64,000 bases of DNA from Hydractinia symbiolongicarpus (GCF_029227915.1 NC_079880.1:26097501-26161500); one strand, 5' to 3'. Numbered from the stretch's first letter, positions 45,421-57,690 are shown. The notes: generated from the letters alone by a model not told the origin. Numbers and translations: made by a program.

Positions 45421-46171
45421 TTAACCCTATTCGGTCCGGGGTTTTTCGAACATACTATGACCGGAGGGGGGGGGGCGGATTCCGCCCCCCCCTCAATAAC
45501 TTTTCATAAGATTGTTCAAATTGAATCAAACTTGGCACACTTATAGTACGTCATAAAAGGAACAAAATGGTGGCAAAAAATGTTTGCTTGCGTCAGCACA
45601 TTTTCTGTGACGTCATCAGAGGCTTGAAAATTGTTAAAAATGCCACTATCTGCTTAAAAAATAATTACTTTTGTTCTAGAGCGAATTTTTACATTCTGTT
45701 TGAAGTTTCTGAAAGCTAAATAAAATTCTTTTAACATATCTTCCGGTTTTTACATGGATCTAATAAAAAATTGCCAAAAATTGCCCGACAATCCGTTTTT
45801 TCCGGATTTTCGGGTAAAATCCGACAAAATCGGGAAATCGGAATAGTCACGTGTTAAAATTATTCAAAATGATTCTTCTTGATGAAACAAAGCTTGCAAG
45901 TTTCAAGTTCTAAGGATTATCCTAACAGGAGTTATTATATTTTCCCCATTATAAGGATTTCATAGAGATTTTAGGGGTAGTTTCGAGTAATAGCCAATAT
46001 CAAAGCCTCTGAAAGGTATGGGACCTAACAATTTAGCATGCAGGTGTCTAATAGATAAATGGTGAAACTCAGTAAGTATCATAGCCATATAAGAAAGCAA
46101 TCAGGAGTTATTAAAAAAACCGTCAGGGGGGGCGGAATCCGCCCCCCCCCCACCGGACCGAATAGGGTTAA
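45421..46171. mobile_element. Complete TTAA-flanked piggyBac-like MITE (copy 1)
   Basis: TTAACCCTATTCGGTCCGGG (45421) and its inverse CCGGACCGAATAGGGTTAA (ending 46171) bound 751 bp. TTAA duplications plus CCC/GGG termini are the piggyBac signature. Just inside both ends lies a GC-rich palindrome (GGGGCGGATTCCGCCCC at about 45470-45492, and an equivalent at about 46125-46150). The interior contains GACGTCATCAGAGGC, TTTTCCGGATTTTCGG and CCTAACAGGAGTTATTATA, words shared with the other copies. No transposase is present. Confidence 0.88.
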
Positions 46172-46315
46172 ACCGAAGTTGCGCAAAATTTTTCAAAAAG
46201 GTTTTTACGCGTTATAAAGGTACTGCCCGGTAAAAAATCAAAACTTGATATTAGTTACATGGAAAAGTAAAGAAAAAAGTATTTAAATACAACCAAAATT
46301 GTCTTTCATAAAGGT

Positions 46316-47553
46316 GGGTTTCCATTAGAGCGAATCTTCCTATAGCTCTAAAATTACACAAAATTTTAGTGCGACAGGAGTTCTACGCTCTAAATGAGTT
46401 TCAAATTATTATTCATATTATTATTTGTGCGAAATTTTCTTATGTGAACACACGCATTTCAAGATGGCAGACAGTTCAGAAAAAAGAAGAAGCTGTGGCC
46501 TTAATAGTAAAAAAAAGAGACGAAGAAAATCGCCATTTTCTCGTGTTCGTCAAATTTATAGAGAAAGAGAATTGAAAGGAGTGCATAATCAACTGCTTTA
46601 AGAAGTGAAATTGCACAATGAGGGCAATAGTTGTCATCTTGGTCAAACTTGGTGATTTTGTTGTAGGGTCATTCTTGTTATTTAAATAATTTCAACCGCC
46701 GCCTCCGAATAAGAATCAATATCCTCCTCATCCTCCGGAGCCGTTATATTTGATTTTGTGTCTCTAATTTGAATACTTATCAAGCCAAGACAAAAAAGAG
46801 TATTCCTTTAAAATTTGACACACGATTCAACGTCAGCCAAACCTGATCCCAATGCAAATTTCCTTCTTAGGTTATTCCTTTCCTTGCTGTATCTTTTTTA
46901 AGTTGTCCCATCTTTGAAAAGCTTAACCTTAAAACAGTTGAATTTAAAAAACATTTTTTCTAATTAAGTAATAGAAGAAGCTGAATACGCTCAAGGTTTA
47001 ACAGCGCAAAAATATAGCGCATTGAACTGACGAAAAAGGATAAACTTTACCCTCTTCGCATCCTAATTCATCCTCAACTTTCCTCCAAGCATTTGCCACT
47101 CGATCTTTTTTCTCGATACTCTTTTGCAACTTTTGTCGTATAGACATAATAAAATTTCGAACAGCCTCTGCTAAGTACTCATCTTCCCTTTAAGTTGTAC
47201 CTATTTGTTTTTCCCATTTAATAAAAACTTGTTTTACAACACTGCTCGCTTCATAACACAAACTATTTCTTGTGCTCAACACGTGTAAGCATGTGCTGAA
47301 GTTACACTTCAATAGAATCTATTTAATTTCTTTAAAAGGACATTCGATATTTCGTTGAAGTTGCACTTTCGGGCGAAAACTCAGAGCGATAAATATTAAA
47401 ACTTTGTGATAATTGTCGCTCTAACTATCGCACTGAAATTGGGCGATAAGAGCAAAAAATTGTCGCTCTGGAATTTCCACCAGTGCGAAAAAAAATCAAT
47501 GGGTCAAAAAAGCCAGAGCGATAAGAGAACTCGCACTGATGGAAATCCAGCTT
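46316..47553. mobile_element. Decayed PIF/Harbinger element
   Basis: The ends are imperfect inverted repeats: GGTTTCCATTAGAGCGA at 46318 and, inverted, CTCGCACTGATGGAAATCC at 47550. Inside, a plus-strand frame at 46464-46601 (MADSSEKRRSCGL...YRERELKGVHNQL) resembles the N-terminus of Harbinger transposases. A minus-strand segment at about 47170-47047 (EDEYLAEAVRNFI...DRVANAWRKVEDELG) resembles the companion MADF/Myb-like protein and ends at a possible GTAAAG donor, but has an in-frame stop just upstream. The DDE core is missing. Two proteins in opposite orientation is the Harbinger arrangement. The long internal TIR-like words (GCGATAAGAG, TCGCTCT) recur near the right end. Confidence 0.72.
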
Positions 47554-47884
47554 AAGTTTAAACTGAATTTGTTTACTTGACCATGCCATTCTCAATCCTC
47601 ATCTTTACTGAACTTCGAAAGCGGAAAAGGACTGGGTAAAAACATTAATATGCGCAATTTATGCAATGACGTATTCATTGATTTACCCCGTGTAGAGATT
47701 GGCGCATGCAGTTAGAGAAATAACGAAAAAATGTTAATGAAATTTCCAATAGAATTTTTTTACAATTATTAATCATGTTCACAAACAGAAATGTAAACAT
47801 AATTGAATTTCAGTTTGAGCCAGAACGACTCAATAACAAACAAAAAATTCCCTCTTATAATGACAATGAAGCAGACACACCAGA

Positions 47885-48411
47885 TCAGTGAGTGGTGCCT
47901 ATGTGCAAAAGTGCGAAAGGATGCCTATAGCTGTTGACTGTTTATGCTGTAACGAGGTGGACACTATAAATTACTTCCAGCTACGCTACCTGTAAAATTT
48001 GACCTCACATTTTTCTTTTGGTTGTATTATAAATGAGCGCCTGGGTATAAGGTTTCTGTTGTGTTTTTGATAAGAAATGTATAACAGAGCACGAAGATTT
48101 CAACGCTGTTGTGATTTTAAACAACACTTTGTGGACAGCGATAGTGGCTATTCACAATCAGGAAAGCCGTAGACTTAAAAAAAGGACGAAGTTTCTAACA
48201 AATAGGTCGCTAGCACTCTTGCTTCCAATCTTTTTTGAAGATGATATTTTTAGATCTTATCGATATGCGGCATACCGCCAATTTTATTGGTTTGTTCATA
48301 ACCACTTGGGAAAAGGTGTTCGTCGGGTGATACAATCTTGTGTCGTGTCTAGGATACGTAGAGAATATCCAGGTCCGAATGGGGGTGTATACTGGCTTCA
48401 AAGAAAGTGAA
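47885..48411 (+). pseudogene. P2RX7 C-terminal-like (zinc) domain gene, frame-shifted
   Basis: Exon-like block 1 (47889-48000) shows the Cys-rich start of the domain: WCLC in one frame and KCERMP...DCLCCNEVD in the next, the switch falling at a run of four A near 47907-47910. Block 2 (48075-48410, after a TTTGATAAG acceptor) reads KCITEHEDF, ILNNTLWTAI, YRYAAYRQFYWFVHNHLGKG and CVVSRIRREYP, ending in a stop at 48408. This is the order of the P2RX7 intracellular C-terminal domain, which in invertebrates is often found outside P2X channels. The donor for joining the blocks is not convincing. I regard it as a decayed or mis-sequenced copy; the domain call is firm. Confidence 0.75.
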
Positions 48412-49560
48412 TAAATACCTGAAATTGATTTTTCTCACACAAATTAAGTTGACGACGAGAATATTTGATTGTAAATTAAAAATAACAGGCTTTTTCAGAA
48501 GAGGCGTGCGATCGTACGCGCATGCCTTGGCACACGCATAAAACACGTGCGATGGCAACCTTCGAAATAATTTTTGGAGACTCGTCAGACAAAATGCTTG
48601 CCACATTTCCAGTTTGTTCGGAGATGTCCTTAGCTCGTTTAGAACGTTCATCGGACAAAACGTCGATAGATTTCCGTCTTGGTCAAACACTTTTTATCCA
48701 TTAGCAAGCCTATTCATAGCCAACCTGACCATCCTAGCTAATTCACCGACTCCTGACTTAGTTAAAAGAACTACGTAGACATGAATCTCTTTTGCCTGAC
48801 CCCTTCGTCGTTGGTAACCAGGTCTTACACAAGAAATCCAGCCATGCGGTTCTTAACTAATGCGGAGGTGAACGCCGACGAAGCACGGATGAATCTGCAA
48901 AATGAAGTCTGCAAAACTGCACTTACAGGCGGAACAGACATTTTATCATGGATTTAATTGTAGATAATTTCTTCATTTGACAAAACAATTGGAATCCATA
49001 GCAAGTCCGAATTTACCGGATTTTTTTCTTCATGCCCCAAGTGTTATTTAAACAATATAAATTGGCAATGGTGAAATGTTGCTACGGCTATTTTTTTAAT
49101 CAAAAACAACACATCTACTTTGCTTGTTACAGACAGACTAGAACTAGCGTAGTAATGTACTAATTTTTAAACCCGTGGAAGAAACCACGTGCAGAAATTT
49201 TTTTTAATTTGTTGTTTCTTATCATAAAACGTTTGTTAATTCAATGAAAAAGATTTAAACAAAATAGGCAACGTGAATATGTCCCAACATAAATTTGTGA
49301 CAAAGTATTTACATTCATTGTAGTTACACAACCCGCCAGTAAGATTAAATTGGCAGACAATGAAATTCCTAGCAAGTGAAATGACTTTAATTTTGTAACG
49401 TGATTTGTTCTAACCAATCAAGAATGGAAATGGAAGTTTTTGGGGGGATGTTTTTTATAGTCGCTTTTGTAGAAGAAATATTCTTACATACAAAAATAAC
49501 ATGCAATTATATATTATTAGACATAATGCATAGACATAATTACAAACTTAAATCTATGGA
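48412..49560. other. Non-coding interval
   Basis: No supported gene on either strand. CCCGTGGAAGAAACCACG near 49172 is a short hairpin resembling the stem of the 125-bp family. The rest is AT-rich and featureless to my reading. Confidence 0.45.
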
Positions 49561-49574
49561 ATATATAGCTTTAT

Positions 49575-49700
49575 CCACGACTAATCTATATTATTAATAC
49601 CCGTCTACGTCTGTCTGTTACGCAAAATAGTACGGCAAGTAGCAAGACACACGCAATGCGGTGTAAAAAGGGCAAACAAATCCGTGGACTAGCTTTAAAT
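49575..49700 (+). repeat. Single diverged unit of the 125-bp hairpin family
   Basis: ATTATTAATACCCGTCTACG, then GTCTGTCTGTTACGCAAAAT, then ACACGCAATGCGGTGTAAAA, then AAATCCGTGGACTAG preserve the order of the 10.4-kb array units, without the closing arm of the hairpin. Confidence 0.65.
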
Positions 49701-49919
49701 AGTCTCTTCACCGAAGAAGGTTTCAGTAAACAATAAAAAGTGATGTCAGAAAGATACAAGATGCCCTGGGGACGAGGTTGCTCCTAGTCAGGAGGTTAGG
49801 AAGTCGAACTGGCTTAACTTACATAAAGGCCGAAATGCACGATTGTATTTTAATGTCTTTTATTTATTTCCATTTTAACATTTGACGTCAATAAATCAAT
49901 ACACGTCCATTTTTATTTA
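49701..49919. other. Spacer with CTGGGGACGAGG element end
   Basis: CCCTGGGGACGAGGTTGCTC at 49761 matches the end of the foldback family at 33.7 kb. Nothing else is recognised. Confidence 0.5.
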
Positions 49920-50900
49920 ATTACTCTCATTCTCCTATCGCTATCACTTTCGTCTACCTCAGATGATATGTCCAAAGTTCATATCGCTCTACTTTCGTAA
50001 ACAACAAAATCCATGGTTTTAGTTAAAATTATCTTCTTTTTACTTTCGTCCATCTGACCACGAAATTGTTTATATGTAATATTTTTTAGCACAAACACAC
50101 TCCTCCATATTATTAAAAAAATTACCGTTTTAGTACACCCCTATTTTTAATTTTTTGAATGCTTTCGATAAACGCTCGCTACGTTTATTTAAATTCTTTC
50201 TCAATTTATTGTTTTGTCCTTTCAGTATTTTCTTTTAATAAACGCTCATCTAATAAGACCACCACCTTTTTCTTTAAATAGCTGTTTCAAACTCGTCCCA
50301 GCAACTTTTGTCTGTTCGTTAAAAAAAAGACACAAAAAGCGCTGGGGACGAGTTTGGGGCTGTTTAATAATGATATTCATGAAGCCCACTTTAAACATAA
50401 GGAAGAAATAAGATATGATAAATGCTGCACTAACTTTTAATATAATGTAATGATAGAGATAAATTAAAATTGTAAAATTTTATCAAAAGTTTCTTTCTTA
50501 AACCTTCATCTCCAGTTCTAAATTGGACGCCCCTAAAGATACACAGCCGAGCGTTTTTAAAGCATTGTAGTATATGTATTAAATTTCTTTATATTAGTAC
50601 TAAAAGTATTAGTACTAAAAACGTCAACGAAGGAGAGTTTTTGTTACAAAAGTGTATTTTGGAATGCAAATATTTTCAAGTATTTATTTATTTAATTACA
50701 CACAACTTGTCAAGAGAAGAACATGAGTCATCATTATTTACTTTTTTACACTCTCTTGCCAAGTTCTATACTTCACCAAAGTTTTTGTCATCAACTCCAC
50801 TTTTATTGCTCATTTAAGGTTACATTTCTAATTTTTTTTGCAAGCTATATTTTTAGTAGCCATCACCGTCAACCTCGTTCAAGGGCCTCTAATTGCTGTC
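49920..50900 (+). repeat. Segmental repeat, copy A
   Basis: Shares an ordered series of words with 53259-54010: CTTTCGTCTACCT, GATATGT..AAAGTTCATATCGC, ACGTAAA, AAACACACTCC, TTTTAGTACACCCCTATTT, AACGCTCGCT, then further on AAGTATTTATTTATTTAATT and ATGAGTCATCATT and TTTTTGTCATCAACT. The copies have diverged by many small changes, so the duplication is old. CTGGGGACGAG at 50341 interrupts this copy and not the other. No coding potential. Confidence 0.75.
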
Positions 50901-51290
50901 CCTGACTATGAGAAGAAGAAATATTGTCGGATGAGGTTGATTTTACTCAATTAGCATTTTTTTTATATGAAACATGTTTATAGGAAACTCACATATGAGT
51001 CTCTGTATTAAAAAAATTAAGAACATTTGCTACTAGATCGCTGTGATTAATTTTAAAATAAAAGGTTAAGAAAAACCTGAGTCAGACTGACAATTCTTAC
51101 ATCAACATTCTATCTGTTTTATGGATGACAAAAATGCAAGTGAACAAACTTAATGCAAGAAAGCAAAATAAAAAGACAAGGAAATAAGGAAACCAAAAAA
51201 ACACAACATGAAAAACAGACAACAGCAGTAAAAAATCGAAAATATCACTTCAATAATATTTCAAAAAAAAAATTACTAAAAAAGATGAAG
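50901..51290. other. Non-coding spacer
   Basis: AT-rich, A-runs, no gene or repeat recognised. Confidence 0.45.
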
Positions 51291-51600
51291 AAGTGACTAA
51301 ACTCACCAGTGTAACAGATTTCTTTTATATATATATGTAATTATATGTCCTGTCCTGATATTCTTTCAACGTTAAATGCTGTTCGGCTGAAAAAAACAAA
51401 AAAGAAACTTTGAAGAAACAAGGAGACTTAACATCGAAATTATCAGTCAATAAGATTTTATCAAAATAGATGGAGAACAACTGACTAAACTCACCCGTGA
51501 AACAGATTTTTTATATAAATATTTGTATATAAATATATATTTATCTTTTGTTAAAAAACGTGCTGACGTTAAAAGCTGTTGAACTTTCTTCGCTGAAATC
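51291..51600. repeat. Two-copy ~190-bp diverged tandem duplication
   Basis: GTGACTAAACTCACCAGTGT followed by AACAGATTTCTTTTATATA (51293-51335) is repeated as CTGACTAAACTCACCCGTGA and AACAGATTTTTTATATAAA (51481-51520). Both are followed by a GTTAAA(T/A)GCTGTT word (51372, 51568). Confidence 0.75.
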
Positions 51601-53258
51601 TAAAAGTTTATGACAAACCAACCCTAAAATATATTATGTTGTCTTATTGGTAATCGTCATGCAACATTGATTACATATATAAATATTCTTTTGTTCAACA
51701 TAAAACAAATTATTTATATAGTCATGGTGTAATATAAAAGGTATTGTAATTATAATAACCAATCATATTTCTTTTCGTGTTTACGTAAGCGTTTTTTTTC
51801 TCTAAACGACGTAAATCTAATCACATGACTACTAAGTTGCTTAGAACTTTCACAAGAAAATCTTTCTCATGCTATTCTTTAACTAGAACACAACAGACTT
51901 TAACTGCGTCCTACAGGACTGAACTATGATCTGAGCGACGCGTCTGTTTACGTGAATGTCTCGGGGCGAGAAACACGGCGAAAGGTGTTTGTATGCTCGT
52001 AAACAGGAAAATATACCAGCAGGTAGCAGTCACTGATGCTTACTGCCCTTGTTCTGCTAATAATCCATGGGAGTAGCTCATTTTGACCCAGTTGTAAATA
52101 AAAGAAGTGCTGCAATGAACAGTTCTGGTAAGTTAATAAATAAGGTAGCATTTGCTTATTTGTATAAAATCTCGCTAGTATTAGTAGAGAACGATCTCGT
52201 ATGTCGTTTGCAAGTAGCAAAAGAAAACGATGTAGTAATGTTACGCACACATTTGGCAGTCAAGTATGTCCGATGGGTGTCATGGGACTATACTCGTCTA
52301 TGTGTACAAGTGAAAACATGACTAAAAGTAATTGATTGTAGCATATGTTGTCATTATATAGTAGACATTAATCACTGAGCATGGCAGTAAACATAGATGT
52401 GTCAAAGCGGTAGGTTAGAGTAAAAGCAATACCAAGATTCTTTTCAGGAATATAAAGACTGCGGGTAGGTGACGCCGGTTTTTACCTCAAAGGTGCACTT
52501 AAATACCGTTCTATTGACTAAACAAGGGCTTAATTTCTTTTTTGCGAGGTTAGTAAAATATTCGCAAAAGAAAATGTACGATTGAACTGCTTTTTCATTT
52601 TCTTGAAGAGAAAAAACGGAGATAGTCGTGTTACTATTCTTTTCCGTTTGTTTATTAATTTTGCAAATTTAGAGTTTTAAACTCCAGCTAAACAATAATT
52701 CATCAATTCCGTTATGTTTATACCTTTTTCCAATTGTTGTTTCAAAACTGATTGCTAATTCAATTGATTGCTAAAGCAACAAACTTTGTGGATTGTATTT
52801 ACAAGAAAAGGAACAAAAGTGGTTGCTATGTTGATATTGAAAACAAAATTAGATACATACAAATAAATAATTTTGTTGATGTCTATGTTAGAGTGACTAT
52901 GGTTAGAGATAGTCAAGCTGTTATTACGACTCCACAAAAAGAATTAACGAAAATTATGAAACCGGAGATTTAGTACTACAAATTAAATTATTCTTGTATT
53001 CACGGTGGAAGAAAACTACAAACGAAAGACGGCAGACCATTTGGAACCATGCCACAAGTCAGTCCGACCTTCATCGTCACAGAGAATACTACGAGAAGAG
53101 TGCGCACCCATGCAAGCTAAATAAAACCAGAACATGGGAGAGGTTAGGTGCTGTGAAATTAACTTTTTAGACGAATGTTCCTATAAACAATTATCATACC
53201 GACGAGTGTGCTTGGGATGGGTCGTTAGCTTAATTATTTGTTTTATATAATATTTTTA
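51601..53258. other. Non-coding interval, no gene recognised
   Basis: Open frames on both strands at 51950-52320 and 52750-52970 overlap each other and show no domain or good splice borders. ATAACCAATCATATTTC (51757) recurs as ATAACCAATCAAATCC (56571), both followed by a TTTACG word, and may be a shared promoter or repeat fragment. Confidence 0.4.
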
Positions 53259-54010
53259 ACTCTTTTTACTTTCGTCTACCTGACCACATGATATGTTTAA
53301 AGTTCATATCGCTTTACTTACGTAAAAGCCCATAATGGCTGTAATTGAATATGTTTTGTTTTTAGTTTCATGTATTAGACCACGATATTGTCTATGCGTA
53401 AAATCATCTAGCGTAAACACACTCCTTCGTATAATTCAAAAATAATTTTTATCTTTTTTAGTACACACCTATTTTGCATTTATCTGTCAGAAAACTTACC
53501 TTATTGTTTTCATTGAACGCTCGCTTCTATTATTTAGGCTTCTTTACGATTGAATCCAAGTCCCCAATCTCTGTAATTAAAAAAAACAATCTATCACTAT
53601 TACTTTTTTTCGGTTACCCTGACAACTTATCGCTATCACTTTCGTCTACTTGACCATATAATGACGTATATTCATTATACGCATTGTGATCAAATGTTTA
53701 TTTGATCACAATGACACCAGCCATTTAAACATTTACGGTTTCAAGCTTTTTTAATTTTCTGATACATGGGATAAAAAATAATATTAAATAATATACGTTA
53801 ATGATATAATACAAATTTTCAATTTTCAATAGAAGTACGTGCTCTTTCTTCGTATATGCTAAGAAAGGAGAAGTTTGTAATGCAAATATGTTCAAGTGTT
53901 TATTTATTTAGTTACACATCTTGTCATAACCATTGTCATAAGATGACAATGAGTCATCATTTTTTAATTTTTCACACTATCTTACACAACGTTTTTGTCA
54001 TCAACTAATT
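53259..54010 (+). repeat. Segmental repeat, copy B
   Basis: Counterpart of 49920-50900, with the same words in the same order. TTTATTTATTTAGTTACACA (53899) and GAGTCATCATTTTTT (53951) pair with the distal part of copy A. Inside it, CATTGTGATCAAATG/ATTTGATCACAATG (53685-53712) is an exact hairpin. Confidence 0.75.
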
Positions 54011-54039
54011 TTTTTTGGAACGTATGTGAAAATACAGTA

Positions 54040-54376
54040 CCAGTTTTTAACTCTGCTCCCCTCCATAACTTTTAATATTCTTTTCCAAGTGCGACTAAAC
54101 TTGATACAAAATGGATGCAGTGGTACCTGCTTTAAATTTAATTCCTTTAGTTTTTAATGATAGGCAAACTCGTTATTTAAAATATTTTTTCTTTTTTAAT
54201 TTTCGAAGAAAATCCGAAAAAATCGGGAAGTCGGGTTAATAAATACAAAACAAAATTAATCCCCTTGACGAAATATAGTTGTGTTAAGAGTTTAATGTTT
54301 TTAAGATTAGAATTTCTTTTAAATATAAGGGGTATTTTTGAGTAATAGTCAATACATACCACTCTGAGAGGGTTAA
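54040..54376 (+). mobile_element. Diverged relic of the TTAA-flanked MITE
   Basis: Words of the family in order: CCATAACTTTTAATATTC, ACTTGATACAAAATGG, AAATCCGAAAAAATCGGGAA, GACGAAATATAGTTGTGTT, TAGAATTTCTTTTAAATATA and TTTTTGAGTAATAGTCAATA. Neither terminus is preserved, and the GC-rich palindromes are missing. Confidence 0.7.
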
Positions 54377-54850
54377 AAAGGATTTTTGGTACTCTGTTTT
54401 TGCTAAGCAATAAATAGGGCGACTTTTTGTTTGAAATTTATATCTATTCAAGTGTTTATTTGTTTAATTGCACACAGCTTATCATAAGATGGCATGAGTC
54501 AGTTCTTGTACTTTCTGTATCGATTTCTCTTATCAAAATCTATACTTGACCGAACTTTCGCTATTTTATTGAAACTTGCCATTTCATTTTCCAATATCCT
54601 ATAATTACAGTTTCTATAACCCGTCATGACAACAACAATGACAATAAGTTTGTACTTTTGTTTTATTTTCAACGTCAACTTAGACCAAACAGACTAAGCA
54701 TAAACAAAATAGAACAAAATTCAATACAAATAAAAGAAGTTGTCTGGAATGTAAACATATATAAGTGTTGATTTGCTTTCTTACGTAACATTTGTCACGA
54801 GATAATGACAACGCAGTTATTGTACTTTGTACCTAGTACTCTTCTCACGA
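54377..54850 (+). repeat. Third, partial segmental-repeat copies
   Basis: CAAGTGTTTATTTGTTTAAT (54449), CACACAGCTTATCATAAGAT and GGCATGAGTCAG resemble the distal part of copies A and B; a weaker copy begins near 54763 (ATAAGTGTTGATTTGC, then GTCACGAGATAATGACA). The unit therefore seems to have spread locally several times. Confidence 0.6.
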
Positions 54851-55560
54851 ACTAAGTTTGAAATTTGTATGGGCGAATATTTTTCATAACGTTATTTTAC
54901 AATTCTGCATAATGGACATGCTTTAATATTTCATTGTTCAGTTCAAAAAGGTATATGTACTAGTTATCGCACAGTGCCGAGAAAAGTATCGGCAATATTT
55001 TTTGAGTGTTTTTATGTTCTTGTTACATTTAGGCGAGTGAAATATACGAGAACTAAAAAATGAAAAAAATATCAGCTGATACTTTTTGAGGGCATGTGCG
55101 ATAACTTGTTTATCATGTACTCGGTCTTATATGATGTTAATTTCACATAGTCGGTTGCACACTGCTTAATTATGTTCGCGATATTAACAAGCATTGTTAT
55201 GGGGGCCACTAAAATCACTGCAAGATAATTTATTTAATTTGTATTCATGAATTTATTTGTTCATGTCACGCTGAATGGAAATAAAAACTATTAATTTTTA
55301 AAAGAATAAATTATTATTGTTAAGCCAAATAACACAGAACTCCATCGTCGTGCTATAATATTATTCTTTTAAGTTGACTATAATAGTTGAATATAATTCA
55401 ATTGTTTTTTTTTCATAGCCGGTGGGGAGCGCGTGATCTATGATTAATGACTATTTAATGACTATTGAAACAAAACAAAATTTGCGAATCATAAAATGAA
55501 TATTTGTGAAAATAAATTCACCGATTCACCGACCGTTTTCGTTTTTAAGAACATAATAGG
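54851..55560. other. Non-coding spacer
   Basis: No gene. TCGCACAGTGCCGAGAAAAG (54967) and TGCGATAACTTG (55098) lie around a short AT-rich stretch; nothing conclusive. Confidence 0.4.
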
Positions 55561-55569
55561 CTTTTCCTA

Positions 55570-55776
55570 CGAATTTTCAACCAATCAAGGAAAAAATATA
55601 AGCTTTTTGCACGCTAAATCAGCCAATGAAAGGAAGAATATAAGCTTTTTGCACTCTATATAAGTAAAAACTGCACTCTTTTCTCGGTTGAAAAACAAAA
55701 TACAGCATATATTTCGTGCAGATTAGCCAATTAAGTTGCGAGAAAAGCTTAAATTATATGATAAGAGACGGTTAGA
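55570..55776 (+). promoter_or_regulatory. CCAAT/TATA promoter with non-coding first exon
   Basis: Two 50-bp direct copies each contain a CCAAT box and GGAAGAATATAAGC-type sequence (AACCAATCAAGG at 55581 and AGCCAATGAAAGG at 55621, both followed by TATAAGCTTTTTGCAC). The second ends in CTCTATATAAG (TATA box 55657-55664), so transcription should start near 55690. The following leader ends at a perfect donor GTAAGT at 55777. No coding exon is recognisable downstream within the window, so the gene it serves is unknown. Confidence 0.6.
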
Positions 55777-57599
55777 GTAAGTTCTCCGTCAAAATGTTGA
55801 ATCATATCAAAATAATGAACTTTTGTTTCGCAGTAAAACCAGCTATGATCCAATTTTAGTAAAATTGAAAGTTTGTTTCACCGGTGTAGTACGATGAGAT
55901 GCTCTCTTTGTTATAAAATACTTTTTTTGCTAGCTTTAAATACGTAAGAAATATAATATACTTTTTTACTATTTAAACGTTTTACCTATGCCAAACAATG
56001 TTTTGTTTCTTAACAAGTTCCAGATAGTGATAGTCTACAAAACTCTTGAAACAATTTTAAAATCATTGTCGCTGCTTAATTAGCTTTATTAACCGTATTC
56101 TTGTATACTTTTACAAAAACCTGAGAATACACAAACTGGACATCCCTGCAAAACAATGCTATAAATCGAAAGATGAAAATAATTCACTTTCTCTATTGCT
56201 TTGGGAGTTTTAAAACACAGGAAAATCGATTAAACTTTCTTGTTGGATATCCATAGCTCAAAAAATTATTTAAGACCTCAGATGTTCTTAAGTTTTTACT
56301 AAAGACAAAAAAACAAATAAACGAAGAGAAAAAGAAAGGAAAATAAAAATAATAAATTGGTAAACTTGCCTTATGACTTGTCTTTTATTTCAAAAATCTC
56401 TATGGCCTTCCTCACTGAAAGGTGAAGTTTTTTTCTAACAATTGACCAAGCCCGTCTAATTTTATTGATTGTCACGAGTTCTATGATTGGTTTCATAAAG
56501 AGCCATCTCTTTGTTCACAATGTTATAAAAACATTCCCTTTGTAACGTAACACAATACCTATTGTGAATGTGATAACCAATCAAATCCATTTTCATATTT
56601 ACGGTATCCGTATATTATTGTAAACAGAGATCACATGATTACAGCATTTTTTAGCTCTGCTATGATTAAGATTACCATGGTACATTATCCGTTATCATAT
56701 CTTTTGTTAACTTACCTTATCGATAAATAAGGGTGGTTAAAAAGTGACTACATGTTTGCTAGGCAACCAATGTTTTTGCCGTTTCTTATTTGGCATTTCT
56801 TATTTTCTGCCCAATTTTTTTGCCCCTTTTTCAATTCAGTATCTACATGTGAAACCATGACAGCAATAAAAAAACCATAAAAAACAGATTAGTATCAGTC
56901 TCTGTGCTAACTAACGTGACCAGTGAGTGTAGCTGAGCAGAGGGAAATGGAAGCAGAAAATATGTTAAAATGAAAGAAAAAGAAAAATTAATTATTAATA
57001 TTGACGGATTTATAGACAGACTTCATTGTCCTCTTCTTTCAACTTCTTATAGAGGAAAAAGACTTTTTAAGTCATTGGAAATTCATTTTCAAAATTCTGT
57101 TCTGTTTTTAAAAACCTGAATCGTCATTCATATTTGTATTCATATAATTTAACGCAACAAGACCGAAACAAACGTCACAATTGTAAACACAACATATATG
57201 TTTACATTCCATGTATTTTGAAATGGTCTTAGCTGTCAAATTTAGACAAACATTTAAAATGTGTCTAATCTCAATAAATCTAGGAAACCAGCGCATAAAA
57301 GATCCGTTTTTTAAGTTGTACAAAGTTAAACACTTTGAAAAGCTTTATTAGCCAGAATCACACTGAAATTAGTATGGAAAAATATGCTGCCTTCAAGTCA
57401 CCGTCCCTTAGCTTTAATTGGAAGTCTCATTAAAATCAAGTTGTTATTAGAAACAGTGACGCATTTAGTTGTCATTCAATATGAACACTCAAACTTCTAA
57501 ATACATCTGTCGGATTGTTTAAAAATACATGATAGGGTGTTTATTTTGTAAAATTCCCTGCAATAATAACCTAAGAATCTGAAAGTAAAAGTTTCAAAA
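55777..57599. other. Non-coding interval downstream of promoter
   Basis: Could be the intron of a gene started at 55.69 kb. Open frames are short and without domains. TTCACGAGTTCTATGATTGG (56473) holds an inverted CCAAT box. Confidence 0.4.
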
Positions 57600-57690
57600 G
57601 CCTCTTCAACTTTTGTCTTGTTTAATCCTGTTCTCTCTTGTTTAATCCTGTTTTGTCTTGTGTAACACTTTTTTGTCTTGTTTAACCCTG
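57600..57690. repeat. ~25-bp minisatellite TTTTGTCTTGTTTAA(T/C)CCTG
   Basis: Four imperfect copies of TCTTGTTTAATCCTGTTTTG between 57611 and 57690. The minus-strand open frame across it (repeating Lys-Thr-Arg) is a repeat artefact. Confidence 0.88.
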
